A DNA stretch of 64,000 nt from Orychophragmus violaceus (Eukaryota; Streptophyta; Magnoliopsida; Brassicales; Brassicaceae), in contig CM058235.1 in assembly GCA_030180135.1 (NCBI GenBank), positions 12,881,145 to 12,945,144 of the forward strand. Direction: 5' to 3'. The position numbers and the translations under genes are program-made. Of this stretch, positions 9,622-19,687 are shown piece by piece; the first letter of the stretch is position 1; every line of letters begins with the position of its first letter. The notes beneath the pieces are model-generated. The model saw only the letters and a program-made list of their open reading frames with translations. It did not search any database and was not told the origin of the DNA.

Positions 9622-12600
9622 ATGGAGAACTCAAGAGTGATAATCCCTGTTGTTCTTAAAGGCGCCAACTATCTTGTTTGGGCTAGGATGGTTAAATCTG
9701 CCATTGGTGGTAGAGGTTTGTGGAAGCATGTTCTGAGTAACACTGCTCCACTTAAGATGATGAAGTCTGAAGCTAAGGACAAGGCTAAGGCTGGAACTGA
9801 AGCAGAGACTCAAGCTGATGAAGAAGCTGCTAAAGAAGCGGCTCTTGAAGATGAAGAGCTATGGGTTCAAGGAGACCAGAATGTACTCTCCATCCTACAA
9901 AGTTCCCTTGAACCATCTCTCTTGGAAGCTTATTCTTATTGTGAAACTTCCAAGGATTTGTGGGACACTCTCAAGAAAGTTTATGGGAATATGTCCAATC
10001 TGAGCAGGGTGTTTGAAGTCAAGCTTGCTATCAACAATCTCCGTCAAGAAGACATGGAGTTCAAACAACATTTTGGGAAGTTTAGAGCTTTGTGGGCAGA
10101 GTTGGAGATGTTAAGGCCACCTACTGTTGATCCCATTGTTCTTCAGGAAAGAAGAGAGCAAGATAAGGTGTTTGCCCTCTTGTTAACTCTGAACTCATCT
10201 TACGCCAGCCTCATCCAACACATGCTAAGGGCAGAGACACTTCCTTCCTTGGATGATGTTTGTGCTCAAATTCAAAAGGAGCAGGGATCCTTTGGTCTAT
10301 TTGGAGGTAAGCGTGAGCTTGTGACTGCACACAAGGGTGCATTCAGACCTGAAGAAAAGCAAGGGAATGGTGGTGACAAGAGGCCACTCTGGTTTTGTGA
10401 ACATTGCAAGAAGAGTGGCCATCTCAAGGAGAAATGCTGGCGCCTACATCCTCACCTCAGGCCATCATCCTTCAGCCGGTTCAAAGACCAAAGAGCTAAC
10501 TACTCCCAAGGCTGTGAATATGGTCCATCTTCAGTGCAGGCTGGTGAGGAAGGAAGGGCAATGGTGGTTCATCAAGCTCCTGCCATGATAGTTCAAAATG
10601 ATGTGGTAAGAAGGTCAGACCTTGAAGCTCTTATCAAAGATCTCAAGGAGAACTCTGGTATGACTCTTAGTAACTCCCTTTTTGCTTCAAATATAACAAA
10701 ACCATTGATAGTTGATTCAGGAGCATCTCACCATATGATTAGTGACTCTAAATTGATAGAAAACATTAAACCTGCTCTTGGTAATGTTGTGATTGCAAAT
10801 GGTGATAAGATACCAATTCAAGGCATAGGAAATCTTAAGGTGTTTAGCAAAGAATCTAAAGCTTTCTATATGCCTAGTTTAACGTCAAACTTATTATCTG
10901 TGAAAAGAGTAGCTACTGATCTTAACTGCAATGTTATTTTCAGTCCTAATGATGTGATTTTTCAGGATATTGAAACAAGTAAGTTGCTTGGGAAAGGTGT
11001 TACAAAGGATGAGCTTTACATGCTTGAAGACACCAACTCTTCTTCTGAATTATCTACTGCTTTTTATACCTTCATGAGTGTTGATGATTCTGTTTGGCAT
11101 GCTAGACTAGGACATCCACACTCTCGTGCTTTAGGACTCTTATTACCTAATGTTTCTTTTAAAAATGATGATTGTGAGGCTTGTATTCTTGGGAAACATT
11201 GCAAGTCTGTTTTTCCAAGTTCTAAAACTACTTATGAAAGTTGCTTTGATCTTGTTCATTCTGATGTGTGGACTGCCCCTTGTGTCTCTAGAGAGAATCA
11301 TAAGTATTTTGTGACATTCATTGATGAAAAATCTAAATACACTTGGATAACCTTGATGCAATCTAAGGATAGGGTGTTAGAAGCGTTCATGAATTTTCAG
11401 AATCATGTTACTAACCATTTCAATGCTAAGATCAAAATCTTTAGATCAGATAATGGTGGAGAGTACACAAATAATGCCTTCAAACAACACTTATCCAAAC
11501 ATGGGATTCTTCATCAAACAAGTTGCCCTTACACTCCACAACAAAATGGAGTAGCTGAAAGGAAGAACAGACACTTAATGGAGGTGGCAAGGTCCATGAT
11601 GTTTTACAAGAATGTTCCTAAGAGGTTTTGGGGAGATGCAGTCATGACTGCATGCTACTTGATCAATAGAACTCCCACAAGAGTTCTTAAGGACCAATCA
11701 CCATTTCAGGTATTAAACAAAACCAATCCATTAGTTGCTCACTTACGTGTGTTTGGGTGCATTTGTTTTGTGTTAATACCAGGAGAACAAAGAGACAAGT
11801 TGGATGCTAAGAGCACCAAAGCCATGTTCATTGGGTATTCCACAACACAAAGGGGATACAAGTGCTATGTGACTGAAACAAGGAAGGTTTTGATCTCAAG
11901 AGATGTGAAGTTTATGGAGACAAGAAGTTTCTACGATGAGACGAATTGGGACAGCTTAAAGGATCTCCCTACTTCTCAATCAGACCGAGCTGCTAACCTA
12001 AGGATAATAATGGAAAATCTTGGTATTAGTCTGCCTCAGGAACCGGCCAAGTCAAATCAAGCTCCTTCAGTCCCTGATTTACCTTCAGAAGCTCCACAAA
12101 ATCCCCATCCTGATCATGAGGGGGACACTCATGAATCAGAACAACCGCAGCAGCAACAATCTGATTCTATTACACATGATCAAGATAGTGTTGAGGAGCA
12201 TGAGATAAAGTCTGTTCAGATGGACCATGATCCGCACAATGAAGAGACTGAACTGGCAACTAACCAGCCAATTCAAGTACTCAGAAGAAGCACTAAAGAA
12301 AAGAAGGATCCTTCAATCTGGATCAACAAGAAGTTCTACTTCAACAGTCATGCAGTAGCTCATCCTTCGCAAGTTGTGTGCACTTTGGCTCATGTACCTT
12401 TGGAACATCAAGTGTTCATTGGACAGTTGGATCAAGAACAAGTACCAACAACCTATGAAGAAGCCAAGGGAGATAAGAGGTGGATGCAAGCTGTGAATGA
12501 AGAGACCAAAGCAATGGAAAACAATGAGACTTGGTATGAGGCAAAACTTCCCAAAGGAAAGAAGGCAGTGAGTTCTAAGTGGGTTTTCACGATCAAATAT

Positions 12601-14022
12601 AGAAGCAATGGAGAGGTTGAGAGATACAAAGCAAGGTTGGTTGCAAGAGGCTTCACTCAAACCTATGGAAAGGACTATTTGGATACCTTTGCACCAGTAG
12701 CTAAGCTCCATACAGTCAGGATCATCTTATCTTTGGCAACAAACCTTGATTGGGAACTTTGGCAAATGGATGTCAAGAATGCATTCCTTCAAGGAGAGCT
12801 TGAAGATGAGGTGTATATGACACCACCTTCTGGTCTTGAAGGCATTGTGAAACCAGGGAAGGTGCTAAGACTCAAGAAGGCTATCTATGGACTGAAACAA
12901 TCTCCCAGAGCTTGGTACCATAAGCTGAGCTCAACACTTATGCAAAGAGGATTCAAGAGGTCTGAGGGAGATCACACCTTATTCACTCTTCAGAATCAGG
13001 AAGGTATCATTGTCATTCTAGTATATGTTGATGACATTATCATATCAGGAAGCAACAAGTCAGGTATACAAGACACTAAGACTTATCTCAAAACTGTTTT
13101 TGATATAAAAGACCTTGGTGCTCTAAAGTACTTCCTTGGGATAGAGGTTTGTCGATCTAATGATGGACTCTTCTTATCTCAAAGGAAGTACACACTTGAT
13201 TTGTTATCTGAAGCAGGAAAGCTAGGATCAAAACCGGCTAAGACACCTCTTGAGGAAGGCTACAAAGTCATAAGAGAGGGGGAGCTCGAGGATAGACCAT
13301 TTGAGGACATTACTCAGTATAGAAGGATGATTGGTAAGCTCATTTACTTAACCATAACCAGACCTGATTTGTGTTTTGCAGTAAACCAAGTAAGCCAACA
13401 TATGCAAACTCCCAAGATGCATCACTGGAATATGGTTGAAAGGATACTTAGATATCTACGTGGTGCTCCCGGTCAAGGCATTTGGATGGGTTGCAATCAA
13501 AGCACAGAAGTGGTTAGGTATTGCGATGCTGATTGGGCAGGAGATAAAGTGGACAGGAGGTCTACTACAGGATATTGTACATTCATTGGAGGCAACCTTG
13601 TTACTTGGAAGAGCAAGAAGCAGAAGATAGTCTCATGTTCAAGTGCTGAAGCTGAGTATAGATCAATGAGGAAGTTAGCAACCGAGTTAGCATGGATCAA
13701 AGGTCTTCTTGCGGATTTGGGGATTGTAATATCCAAGCCAATCATCATGCATTGTGACAACCAAGCAGCCATTCATATTGCATCAAATTCAGTCTTCCAT
13801 GAAAGAACCAAGAATATAGAAGTGGACTGTCACAAGGTGAGACAAATGATTGAGCAAGGAGTGGTGTTACCATGTTTTACAAGGAGTGAAGAACAACTAG
13901 CTGATGTGTTCACCAAGGCAGCTAGCTTGAAGGTGTGTGAGTCCATTCATCCAAAGTTGGGGCTCATTAATCTTCCTGAATCCTCTAAGGCCGTGGAGGC
14001 TACACTCTTTTTCCCTTCATGA
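9622..14022 (+). CDS. Copia gag-pol polyprotein
   Basis: Single frame of 1,466 codons. The ATG at 9622 (MENSRVII) is preferred over the in-frame ATG at 9583 because the gag homology starts here. The order is: gag (UBN2-like) about residues 1-250; a CCHC zinc knuckle from Cys259 (CEHCKKSGHLKEKC); aspartic protease with DSGAS at 365; integrase with the HHCC finger (about 493-521) and catalytic D548, D610, E646, i.e. exact DD35E spacing; reverse transcriptase with KARLVARGF and YVDD at 1135-1138; and RNase H with DADWAG near 1302 and a final EEQLADVFTKA. No stop or frameshift is present, so the element looks coding-competent. It would be made as one polyprotein and cleaved by its own protease. 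The Copia lineage is not assigned. Confidence 0.95.
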   Translation: MENSRVIIPVVLKGANYLVWARMVKSAIGGRGLWKHVLSNTAPLKMMKSEAKDKAKAGTEAETQADEEAAKEAALEDEELWVQGDQNVLSILQSSLEPSLLEAYSYCETSKDLWDTLKKVYGNMSNLSRVFEVKLAINNLRQEDMEFKQHFGKFRALWAELEMLRPPTVDPIVLQERREQDKVFALLLTLNSSYASLIQHMLRAETLPSLDDVCAQIQKEQGSFGLFGGKRELVTAHKGAFRPEEKQGNGGDKRPLWFCEHCKKSGHLKEKCWRLHPHLRPSSFSRFKDQRANYSQGCEYGPSSVQAGEEGRAMVVHQAPAMIVQNDVVRRSDLEALIKDLKENSGMTLSNSLFASNITKPLIVDSGASHHMISDSKLIENIKPALGNVVIANGDKIPIQGIGNLKVFSKESKAFYMPSLTSNLLSVKRVATDLNCNVIFSPNDVIFQDIETSKLLGKGVTKDELYMLEDTNSSSELSTAFYTFMSVDDSVWHARLGHPHSRALGLLLPNVSFKNDDCEACILGKHCKSVFPSSKTTYESCFDLVHSDVWTAPCVSRENHKYFVTFIDEKSKYTWITLMQSKDRVLEAFMNFQNHVTNHFNAKIKIFRSDNGGEYTNNAFKQHLSKHGILHQTSCPYTPQQNGVAERKNRHLMEVARSMMFYKNVPKRFWGDAVMTACYLINRTPTRVLKDQSPFQVLNKTNPLVAHLRVFGCICFVLIPGEQRDKLDAKSTKAMFIGYSTTQRGYKCYVTETRKVLISRDVKFMETRSFYDETNWDSLKDLPTSQSDRAANLRIIMENLGISLPQEPAKSNQAPSVPDLPSEAPQNPHPDHEGDTHESEQPQQQQSDSITHDQDSVEEHEIKSVQMDHDPHNEETELATNQPIQVLRRSTKEKKDPSIWINKKFYFNSHAVAHPSQVVCTLAHVPLEHQVFIGQLDQEQVPTTYEEAKGDKRWMQAVNEETKAMENNETWYEAKLPKGKKAVSSKWVFTIKYRSNGEVERYKARLVARGFTQTYGKDYLDTFAPVAKLHTVRIILSLATNLDWELWQMDVKNAFLQGELEDEVYMTPPSGLEGIVKPGKVLRLKKAIYGLKQSPRAWYHKLSSTLMQRGFKRSEGDHTLFTLQNQEGIIVILVYVDDIIISGSNKSGIQDTKTYLKTVFDIKDLGALKYFLGIEVCRSNDGLFLSQRKYTLDLLSEAGKLGSKPAKTPLEEGYKVIREGELEDRPFEDITQYRRMIGKLIYLTITRPDLCFAVNQVSQHMQTPKMHHWNMVERILRYLRGAPGQGIWMGCNQSTEVVRYCDADWAGDKVDRRSTTGYCTFIGGNLVTWKSKKQKIVSCSSAEAEYRSMRKLATELAWIKGLLADLGIVISKPIIMHCDNQAAIHIASNSVFHERTKNIEVDCHKVRQMIEQGVVLPCFTRSEEQLADVFTKAASLKVCESIHPKLGLINLPESSKAVEATLFFPS

Positions 14023-14110
14023 AGTTTTATCCCAAGTGGTTTTCTTCATGAAGGTTTTTAATGAGGTAGTTCTCCATTGCTATTCCAAGCTTGATTCAAC
14101 CCTTGAATTC

Positions 14111-14125
14111 AAGCTTGAGGGGGAG
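14111..14125 (+). other. Copia polypurine tract
   Basis: AAGCTTGAGGGGGAG directly abuts the 3' LTR and is the expected plus-strand primer site. Confidence 0.88.
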
Positions 14126-14509
14126 TATTGGAATGGAGATCATAGAAGATCAATGTGCTATTGGTCATGAGAGGTCTTGGAGTAACCAAACTAGAAGAAG
14201 TAACTAGAAGAGAAGCATCTGTGAATAGTACCCGCGGATGAACAGTAAAAACAGTTTTGGTTACTTAAGATACTTTGGGCTAGCTTCCCTTGTAAGCTAA
14301 AATATGTGGACAATTATTAGCCACATGATTTAGGATTAGCCTAACAACTCTTTCTCTATATTGTACTCTCTGATTTTAAAATTCAAATCTAAGGAGACAT
14401 ATTCTCTTCTCCAATTCTCTCTCTACTCTCTCTCTTGTTCTTATTCTCTCAAACTCTCTCTAATCCTTTAATCTTGTTATACTCTAATTTATACTCTGAA
14501 ATTCTAACA
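14126..14509 (+). repeat. Copia 3' LTR (384 bp)
   Basis: Matches the 5' LTR except for a 13 bp tandem duplication (AGAAGTAACTAGA, near 14200) and two substitutions (near 14162 and 14486). It ends ATTCTAACA before the CGTGT duplication. Confidence 0.93.
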
Positions 14510-14514
14510 CGTGT

Positions 14515-16034
14515 TAATCCCTGCTTTTCAGCGTTGGTTCTCCTACTCGTTTCTCAGATTTTGGAGTTTGGCTCATCAAGCATCAAATTTCGGTAGGCGC
14601 TAGATAAAAACCAATTTCTCTCCTCGTCTTCCTCAGTTGATTTTCCCCGGATTGTCATGTGGCTCTTCAAGTTTGAGAGCATTATAAAGGATTCCATTTT
14701 GTGTTTCAACCCCAGTAATGTTTGTTTGTGGATGCATTCCTTCCTCTTCTCCTTTTATGTGCGGTTTCTGCATTATCTAGGGTGTTTTGTTGTTATGGAT
14801 CTATGATTTATTTCTATTAGGACATGTGCTATTTTTGTTTAGTTTGTTAGTTTCTAAAGATTGTTCTTAATATGTCGGCTAAAGTTTTTGGGGACTGTTC
14901 TTTGTCCGCTGGCTTTGCTCTGAGAATGTGTGCTTATTCGCTGGTTTATGTTTCAATCTTGTGTATTATATGGTTCCAATTCGATCATCAATATAATCTT
15001 CTAGACGAGAGTGAGAAAAAAACGTCGTTGACAACTTTTCATTGGATTCTCTATATTATAATCCAAACTTTTTCCTCTAATAAAGTGAAAAGATAGATTT
15101 CATCTCATGTCAATAATGCCGACTAGTTTTCTAAGTAACTAACTGTTTACACTTAATAAAGATTTGATTCTAAGTTTTTATAAAATAAAAATGTGGAAAT
15201 ATGTTGGTACTAACATATATCATTTGCTAAGAGGGAATCTTTCTTCAATCAAAGAGACAAAAACCCAGAAAGCAAACAGAAAAAAATACTGTCACCAAAT
15301 ACTGCCATAAAATGCAAAAAGGAATAAATTAATATTTAATAAAGCTAAGAAAAAAACAAAATATGAGTAGAGTTCCAGACATTATTGGTGTTTGCAAGAT
15401 CTACAGCATCATAGCACTATATTGATATATTCTTATCATCATCATCATCATCATCATCATCACATTGACACTAAGTGGACTCCATTATCGTTAATCAATA
15501 ATAAATTCAAAGATAAGCTTCAGATCTTTGACCAGATGATATGTATCTTGAATAAATTAAAGTAACCAATAGATCTCATATCTACAACAACATAAAACTG
15601 AATATTATGTTTGTTATATTATTTCAATTTTGTTTTTCCAGAGAAAATGAAAATGACTATTCAGTGCAAATCATAACAAAAACAATATGTGCTTCATGAT
15701 AAACCAATGACAAATTAATTAATACTTCAGATATTGTAATTTTAATTTTTTTTAGTAAATAAAGATATTAATTAAGTAATCCCTATTTGAATCTAAATAC
15801 TTGCATCGATTATACATATACACATATGTCTATGATTGTGTATGTGTAGCATATACAAGTTATGTAATTAAAATAAAAAAGGTGAGGAAACTGAAGAAAA
15901 ATGAGCACTGAAACCCTAATTTTTAATATCAAAATCTCTTCTTACAATGTACTTGTATAGAAACCCTCAATAATCAAACAGATCTAATTACAAGGAACAA
16001 AAAAGAAAATAAAAAAGAAAGATCTAATTAAGAA
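14515..16034. other. Intergenic: host side of Copia insertion and AT-rich spacer
   Basis: 14515-15090 continues the pre-insertion sequence (T-rich, 5'UTR/intron-like); no protein is recognised. 15091-16034 is AT-rich spacer containing an (ATC)n run. The part nearest 16034 is probably the 3' flank of the minus-strand DVL/RTFL gene. Confidence 0.4.
15435..15462. repeat. (ATC)9 microsatellite
   Basis: About nine perfect ATC units in AT-rich spacer DNA. Confidence 0.92.
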
Positions 16035-16382
16035 TTAATCTCCATGTTTATGCCAACAAACAAGCATAGCCACACACCTTCTCATGATGTAAAACCTTGC
16101 CTTTTGTTCTTTAGCCAAGCTGCTGTATTTCTGAGTGATAGAAGAAGAAGATGAAGAAGAGGAAGAAGTTCTTCTCTCTTTTCTTGAGAAGCTTCTAGAG
16201 ATTGAAGAGGAAGAAGAAGAGGAAGAGGAAGATGAAGGAACAGAGCATTTAGTAGAGGAACTCCTTACGAATAGTGGAGATTTTGCGGAGGAAGCACTTG
16301 TTGAGAAGCTTCTAGAAAACTTTGACTTAGAGGAAGAAGAAGCTGTTGTGTCTTTCTTCGACAGCTTCCACTTCTCCTCCAT
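16035..16382 (-). CDS. DVL/RTFL small polypeptide (ROTUNDIFOLIA FOUR-LIKE)
   Basis: Intronless 115-residue minus-strand frame. The C-terminus carries the diagnostic RTF/DVL domain, KEQKARFYIMRRCVAMLVCW at about residues 91-110. The rest is basic and very Ser-rich, with runs of Ser near residues 51-60 and 74-81, and starts MEEKWKLSKKD. Known family members are plant-specific micropeptides at the plasma membrane that restrict polar cell proliferation when overexpressed and alter leaf, fruit and stem shape. The long Ser-rich N-terminus places it with the longer RTFL members rather than the ~50-residue ROT4 type; I do not assign a member number. The ATG is preceded by a CT/GA-rich leader. The frame is intact with the conserved domain complete, so it is probably functional. 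The Glu-rich frame on the opposite strand is its shadow. Confidence 0.92.
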   Translation of the reverse strand: MEEKWKLSKKDTTASSSSKSKFSRSFSTSASSAKSPLFVRSSSTKCSVPSSSSSSSSSSSISRSFSRKERRTSSSSSSSSSITQKYSSLAKEQKARFYIMRRCVAMLVCWHKHGD

Positions 16383-16600
16383 GAATAATGTGTGCTTCTG
16401 CAGGGAGATTTGGATTCAGATTCAGATGAATGGGTCTAATTATTTGTGTTTCTTGTGTATTTGATTGTGGGTTTGTGGTGATTCAACTCAAAGAAGAGAT
16501 AGTGATTCAGAGATAGATAGAGAGAGTGATAGTGTCTCTTTGCTTGTATATGTGGCTTCTTTTAATACTTGTAATAAATCAATGGAGATAACAAATGGCA
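16383..16600 (-). promoter_or_regulatory. Putative DVL/RTFL 5' leader and promoter
   Basis: In gene orientation this holds a CT-rich leader with CTCTCTCTATCTATCTCTGA and a TATA-like CATATACAAG near 16546-16556. The distance to the ATG (~170 bp) suits a short 5'UTR. The transcription start is not determined. The MULE end at 16683 lies only about 130 bp farther upstream and may limit or alter the promoter. Confidence 0.4.
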
Positions 16601-16682
16601 ATCGAATTAATGGAAAAAATGAAAATTCTTTTATTATAATTCTTGTAATAAATCAACTCGTCATGAGATATGAATTTTCTTC

Positions 16683-18077
16683 GGGAAAAAACCCTAAAAA
16701 TACACCAACTGAACTCGTTTTTGCAAAAAAATACACAGATTTTTGTAATTATCTGATTAATACATGAACTCGTTAATATTGTCATTTTAAATCATCAACT
16801 GGCAAAATGTCAGGATTTTAATACATTATTTTAACGGAGTTAACGTCCCGTTAACGGCGTTTCTAACGGAATTATAAACTGAAGAAAAAAAACCCCAAAA
16901 ATATACCAATTGAACTTGTTTTGCCGAAAAATACACAGACTTTTATCATTACCTAATTAATACACAAACTCGTTAATATTGTCATTTTAATCTCCCTTCT
17001 TCCTGATTTTTTTTTTTTTAATTTAAATCTACAGTCTCGTAACTGTTGTGTGGCCCTCGACATTCACATACTTGCCGAGGCAACCTACCTCTCTTTCGGA
17101 CCTTTTCGAGTGGTTTCGCCCTGCCTCGGACTCCTCATGTGATCGGCTCCAGACCACGACCAGTTTGTGCAATGATGGTCTAATCCCTTCTTCAAAGTCA
17201 GATCTCCGATCAGCGACAAACTCCCCGAACTCAACCGGTTCGGTCTGCTTAACTCCAAAAAGATTTTCTATCACTGAAGCACAACAACCTTTCCTAGTCG
17301 TTTTAGTCCCACAGAAGCATCGCGACAGTCACGAACCGTCCCATGAAAACCGGGTCATGACATTCTCCCCCACCCATCAATGTGCACGCTCTCGTGCACG
17401 GGGAAGCTTCCTCAATATTGTCTGTTGGGCAATTGTGAGATACCTCTACCCCCACTCCAAACGATGACTCGGCCCCTTGCCTTAGTCCCCGGGCGGCTAG
17501 CTCATCCCAAGGCGCGTAATTTCCGCCCATATGACAGTTGCATGGGTTTAACACTTACCCTTTCACCCCAGACTCTCAGTCGCCACCGAATGAGGTTCCC
17601 CATCTTTCGATCTAGGGAAACAATGCGGAACGTACCCGCTTATCGTCTGCCCCGAGCACGAAGGTGTATGAAAAGAGAAATTTCAAGTATGAAAAAAGGA
17701 TTTAGAAGAAACAAAAAAAATTGGGAGGAAGAGAGATCAACGCTGCGGAAAGAAAAAGCTCCGGCGTCAACTTATGAGGCATTGATTTTAATAAATTAAT
17801 TTTTAAAAGAATCTGGGAGAAAGGGAGATTAAAAAGACACACAAGTTCGTGTATTAACCACGTAATGACAAAAGTCTGTGTATTTTTCGGCAAAAACGAG
17901 TTTAGTTGGTGTATTTTTTGTTTTTTTTTGTTTTCCTGTCGGTTTAACTCCGTTAAAATTATGTATTAAAATCCTGACATTTTGCTAGTTGGTGATTTAA
18001 AATGACAATATTAACAAAAGTCTGTGTATTTTTCGACAAAAACGAGTTCAGTTGGTGTATTTTGAGGGTTTTTTCCC
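16683..18077. mobile_element. Mutator-like element with long TIRs (Pack-MULE-like)
   Basis: A 1,395 bp element with ends GGGAAAAAACCCT...AGGGTTTTTTCCC and long terminal inverted repeats (about 16683-16998 and 17828-18077). Each TIR contains a partly duplicated block with ACACCAACTGAACTCG. It is flanked by a 10 bp duplication AATTTTCTTC (16673-16682, 18078-18087), within the Mutator-like range. It carries no transposase. The GC-richer interior (about 17000-17810) looks captured: on the minus strand GGGTGGGGGAGAA is followed by TGTCATGACCCGG (from 17362 leftward), the form of a polypurine tract plus LTR start of a Gypsy retrotransposon. Confidence 0.8.
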
Positions 18078-18243
18078 AATTTTCTTCCCGTCGACTTAGG
18101 AACTATTTTTTTTTGGCGTCGAGTTAAGGAACTTTTTAATGTCCACTTGTTTTTATTTATCCAAACTTCTTATGTTTATTATAAACTTAAATGCATGTTA
18201 TATTTTGGTTCAGTTAATAATCATTGATAAAGTGTTTTAGCTA

Positions 18244-19207
18244 TATGCTTTGTTTTATGGTGGAAATTTGGACAATCGTTCTTTGACTTCTCTCATCCCT
18301 CTCTCTCTAGACTGCCGTTCAGACTTTCTTCCTCCGCCTCTCTGGCGTTCATCTCTGCCAGAGAGGGCTCTTTGTTTCTTTTCTTTGTCTTCCTCTAGCA
18401 GATCTTCATCCCCGTAAAGTCTCACCCTTCTCTCTAGTCTGGTGGCGTGAGTCTGTCTTCCAAATTTCGCAGTGTTTAGTGGTGGAGGAGCCCCGACGGC
18501 GGCGCGCCATCTCTAAAGATCTGTGGAGGAGCCCCGGTGGCGGCGTCCCCTCTAGTCATCTCCGGTGTTTCCTCCCTCGCTCTCCGGTGTGGAGTAGCCT
18601 GGTTCTCGTCGGCGCCGCGTCTTTTGCGGTTTTGGTTCACGGTCTCCGGTGAGTTTTGTTGAAGGTCGTAGATCTGCATGTTTTTGTTGGGTCGGCTTCT
18701 CCGCCTCCCTGCTTGCTAGAGAACGGTGGCAGTGGGTGGAGCGGCTGTCACGACGGTGGTGGTGGACCGATCATTGCCGGGGAAGCTCGCCGTCCGCCTA
18801 GGCATCGCATCCGGCGGTAGACCAACAATGGCGGTGGCGTGTGGGCTCCTCTCCCGTCCCTCGCTTAGGCATCTCCTCACGTGTCTCCGCTTCGGCGACG
18901 TTTTTGGTGGTGCTTCATTGGTTTTATCGACGGCTCAATGGTCTCTCCCTCTCGGTGGCTGGTTACTCTCGATGGTTAGGTTCTTGGCTCGATCCGGTTT
19001 CTCGTTTGGCGGCTGAGTTTTCCTCTGCTAGGGATTCAGGGTTCCAGGCTTCTTTTGGGTTGGCTGGAATTGGGGTTAGGGATGTTTTCGGGCCCAATAG
19101 AGATTTCAATTTTTGGGCCGGAGGTTTTTTTATTTTGTTTTATATTTTCTTTTTTCTTTCTGCTTTTTATAATAAAAAAACAAATTAAATATGAAAGCCC
19201 TTAAGAA
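18244..19207 (+). mobile_element. ~963 bp retroposon, copy R1
   Basis: A GC-rich, CT-leader-type sequence (CTCTCTCTCTAG near 18300, ggcggcg-rich middle) ends in an A-rich 3' tail (AATAAAAAAACAAATTAAAT, then CCCTTAAGAAA). It is flanked by a 15 bp duplication AAAGTGTTTTAGCTA (18229-18243 and 19208-19222). A long direct duplication and an A-rich 3' end indicate target-primed retroposition. Open frames inside (for example 18726-19016) have no recognisable domain. Length and 3' end match R2 at 35 kb. It may be a non-autonomous LINE derivative. Confidence 0.75.
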
Positions 19208-19422
19208 AAAGTGTTTTAGCTAATAGTAGTGCAAATGGTTAGTTTCCTAGTGCCTTCAAAGTTAAAACTATTTTTAGTATGGAGTATGGAGTGTTATTCA
19301 TTATATAAAAATTGTTGATTCAGGTTTGGAAAAGATTATGGATCTTAAGTTCGAAACTTTCACTGTCTACAAAAGAAGAAAAAAGGAAAAAATCAGTAAA
19401 TGGAAACACCTTCTTGATGTAA

Positions 19423-19684
19423 GAGCATCAGCAGCGGCGGAACGACCCAGCGTCTCTTATTTCATATTGTTTATTAATATTTTTTTTTTTCAAGGCGAAA
19501 AAAAAAAAAAAAAAATCGACCAATAGCAGTTGGACACGTGGCGAGACCGAGTAAGAAGCGTATCTTAACTAAGAGTTTTTAGGGACGGTATTTAAAAAAA
19601 ATTGTGGGTCCCACGTGGGACCCACATTATTTTAATATTTCTTTTGCCTAAGAAACTCACCCAGTCTCTCTGATGGACTTGCTC
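19423..19684. mobile_element. Tourist-like MITE, copy A
   Basis: 262 bp with TIRs starting GAGCATCAGC and ending GGACTTGCTC, flanked by TAA/TAA (19420-19422, 19685-19687), the 3 bp TWA duplication of PIF/Harbinger elements. It contains the palindrome GTGGGTCCCACGTGGGACCC, which has a CACGTG core. It has no coding capacity. Confidence 0.78.
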
Positions 19685-19687
19685 TAA

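Larger units (their letters stand above)
9035..14509 (+). mobile_element. Intact Copia LTR retrotransposon
   Basis: A 5,475 bp element flanked by the perfect 5 bp target-site duplication CGTGT (9030-9034 and 14510-14514). It has two LTRs, a tRNA-iMet-type primer-binding site, one uninterrupted gag-pol frame and a purine-rich tract before the 3' LTR. Integrase precedes reverse transcriptase, which defines Copia. The LTRs differ by only two substitutions that I see and a 13 bp duplication, so the insertion is recent. The LTRs start with TA rather than the usual TG and end with CA. Confidence 0.95.

Noticed and set aside
16135..16464. Glu-rich open frame on the plus strand
   Set aside because: It is the antisense of the poly-Ser segment of the DVL/RTFL gene; the conserved RTF domain is on the minus strand.
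17048..17799. Two 139-codon frames inside the MULE as a captured gene
   Set aside because: No domain is found; on the opposite strand the region shows a polypurine tract/LTR-like junction, so retrotransposon sequence is the better reading.
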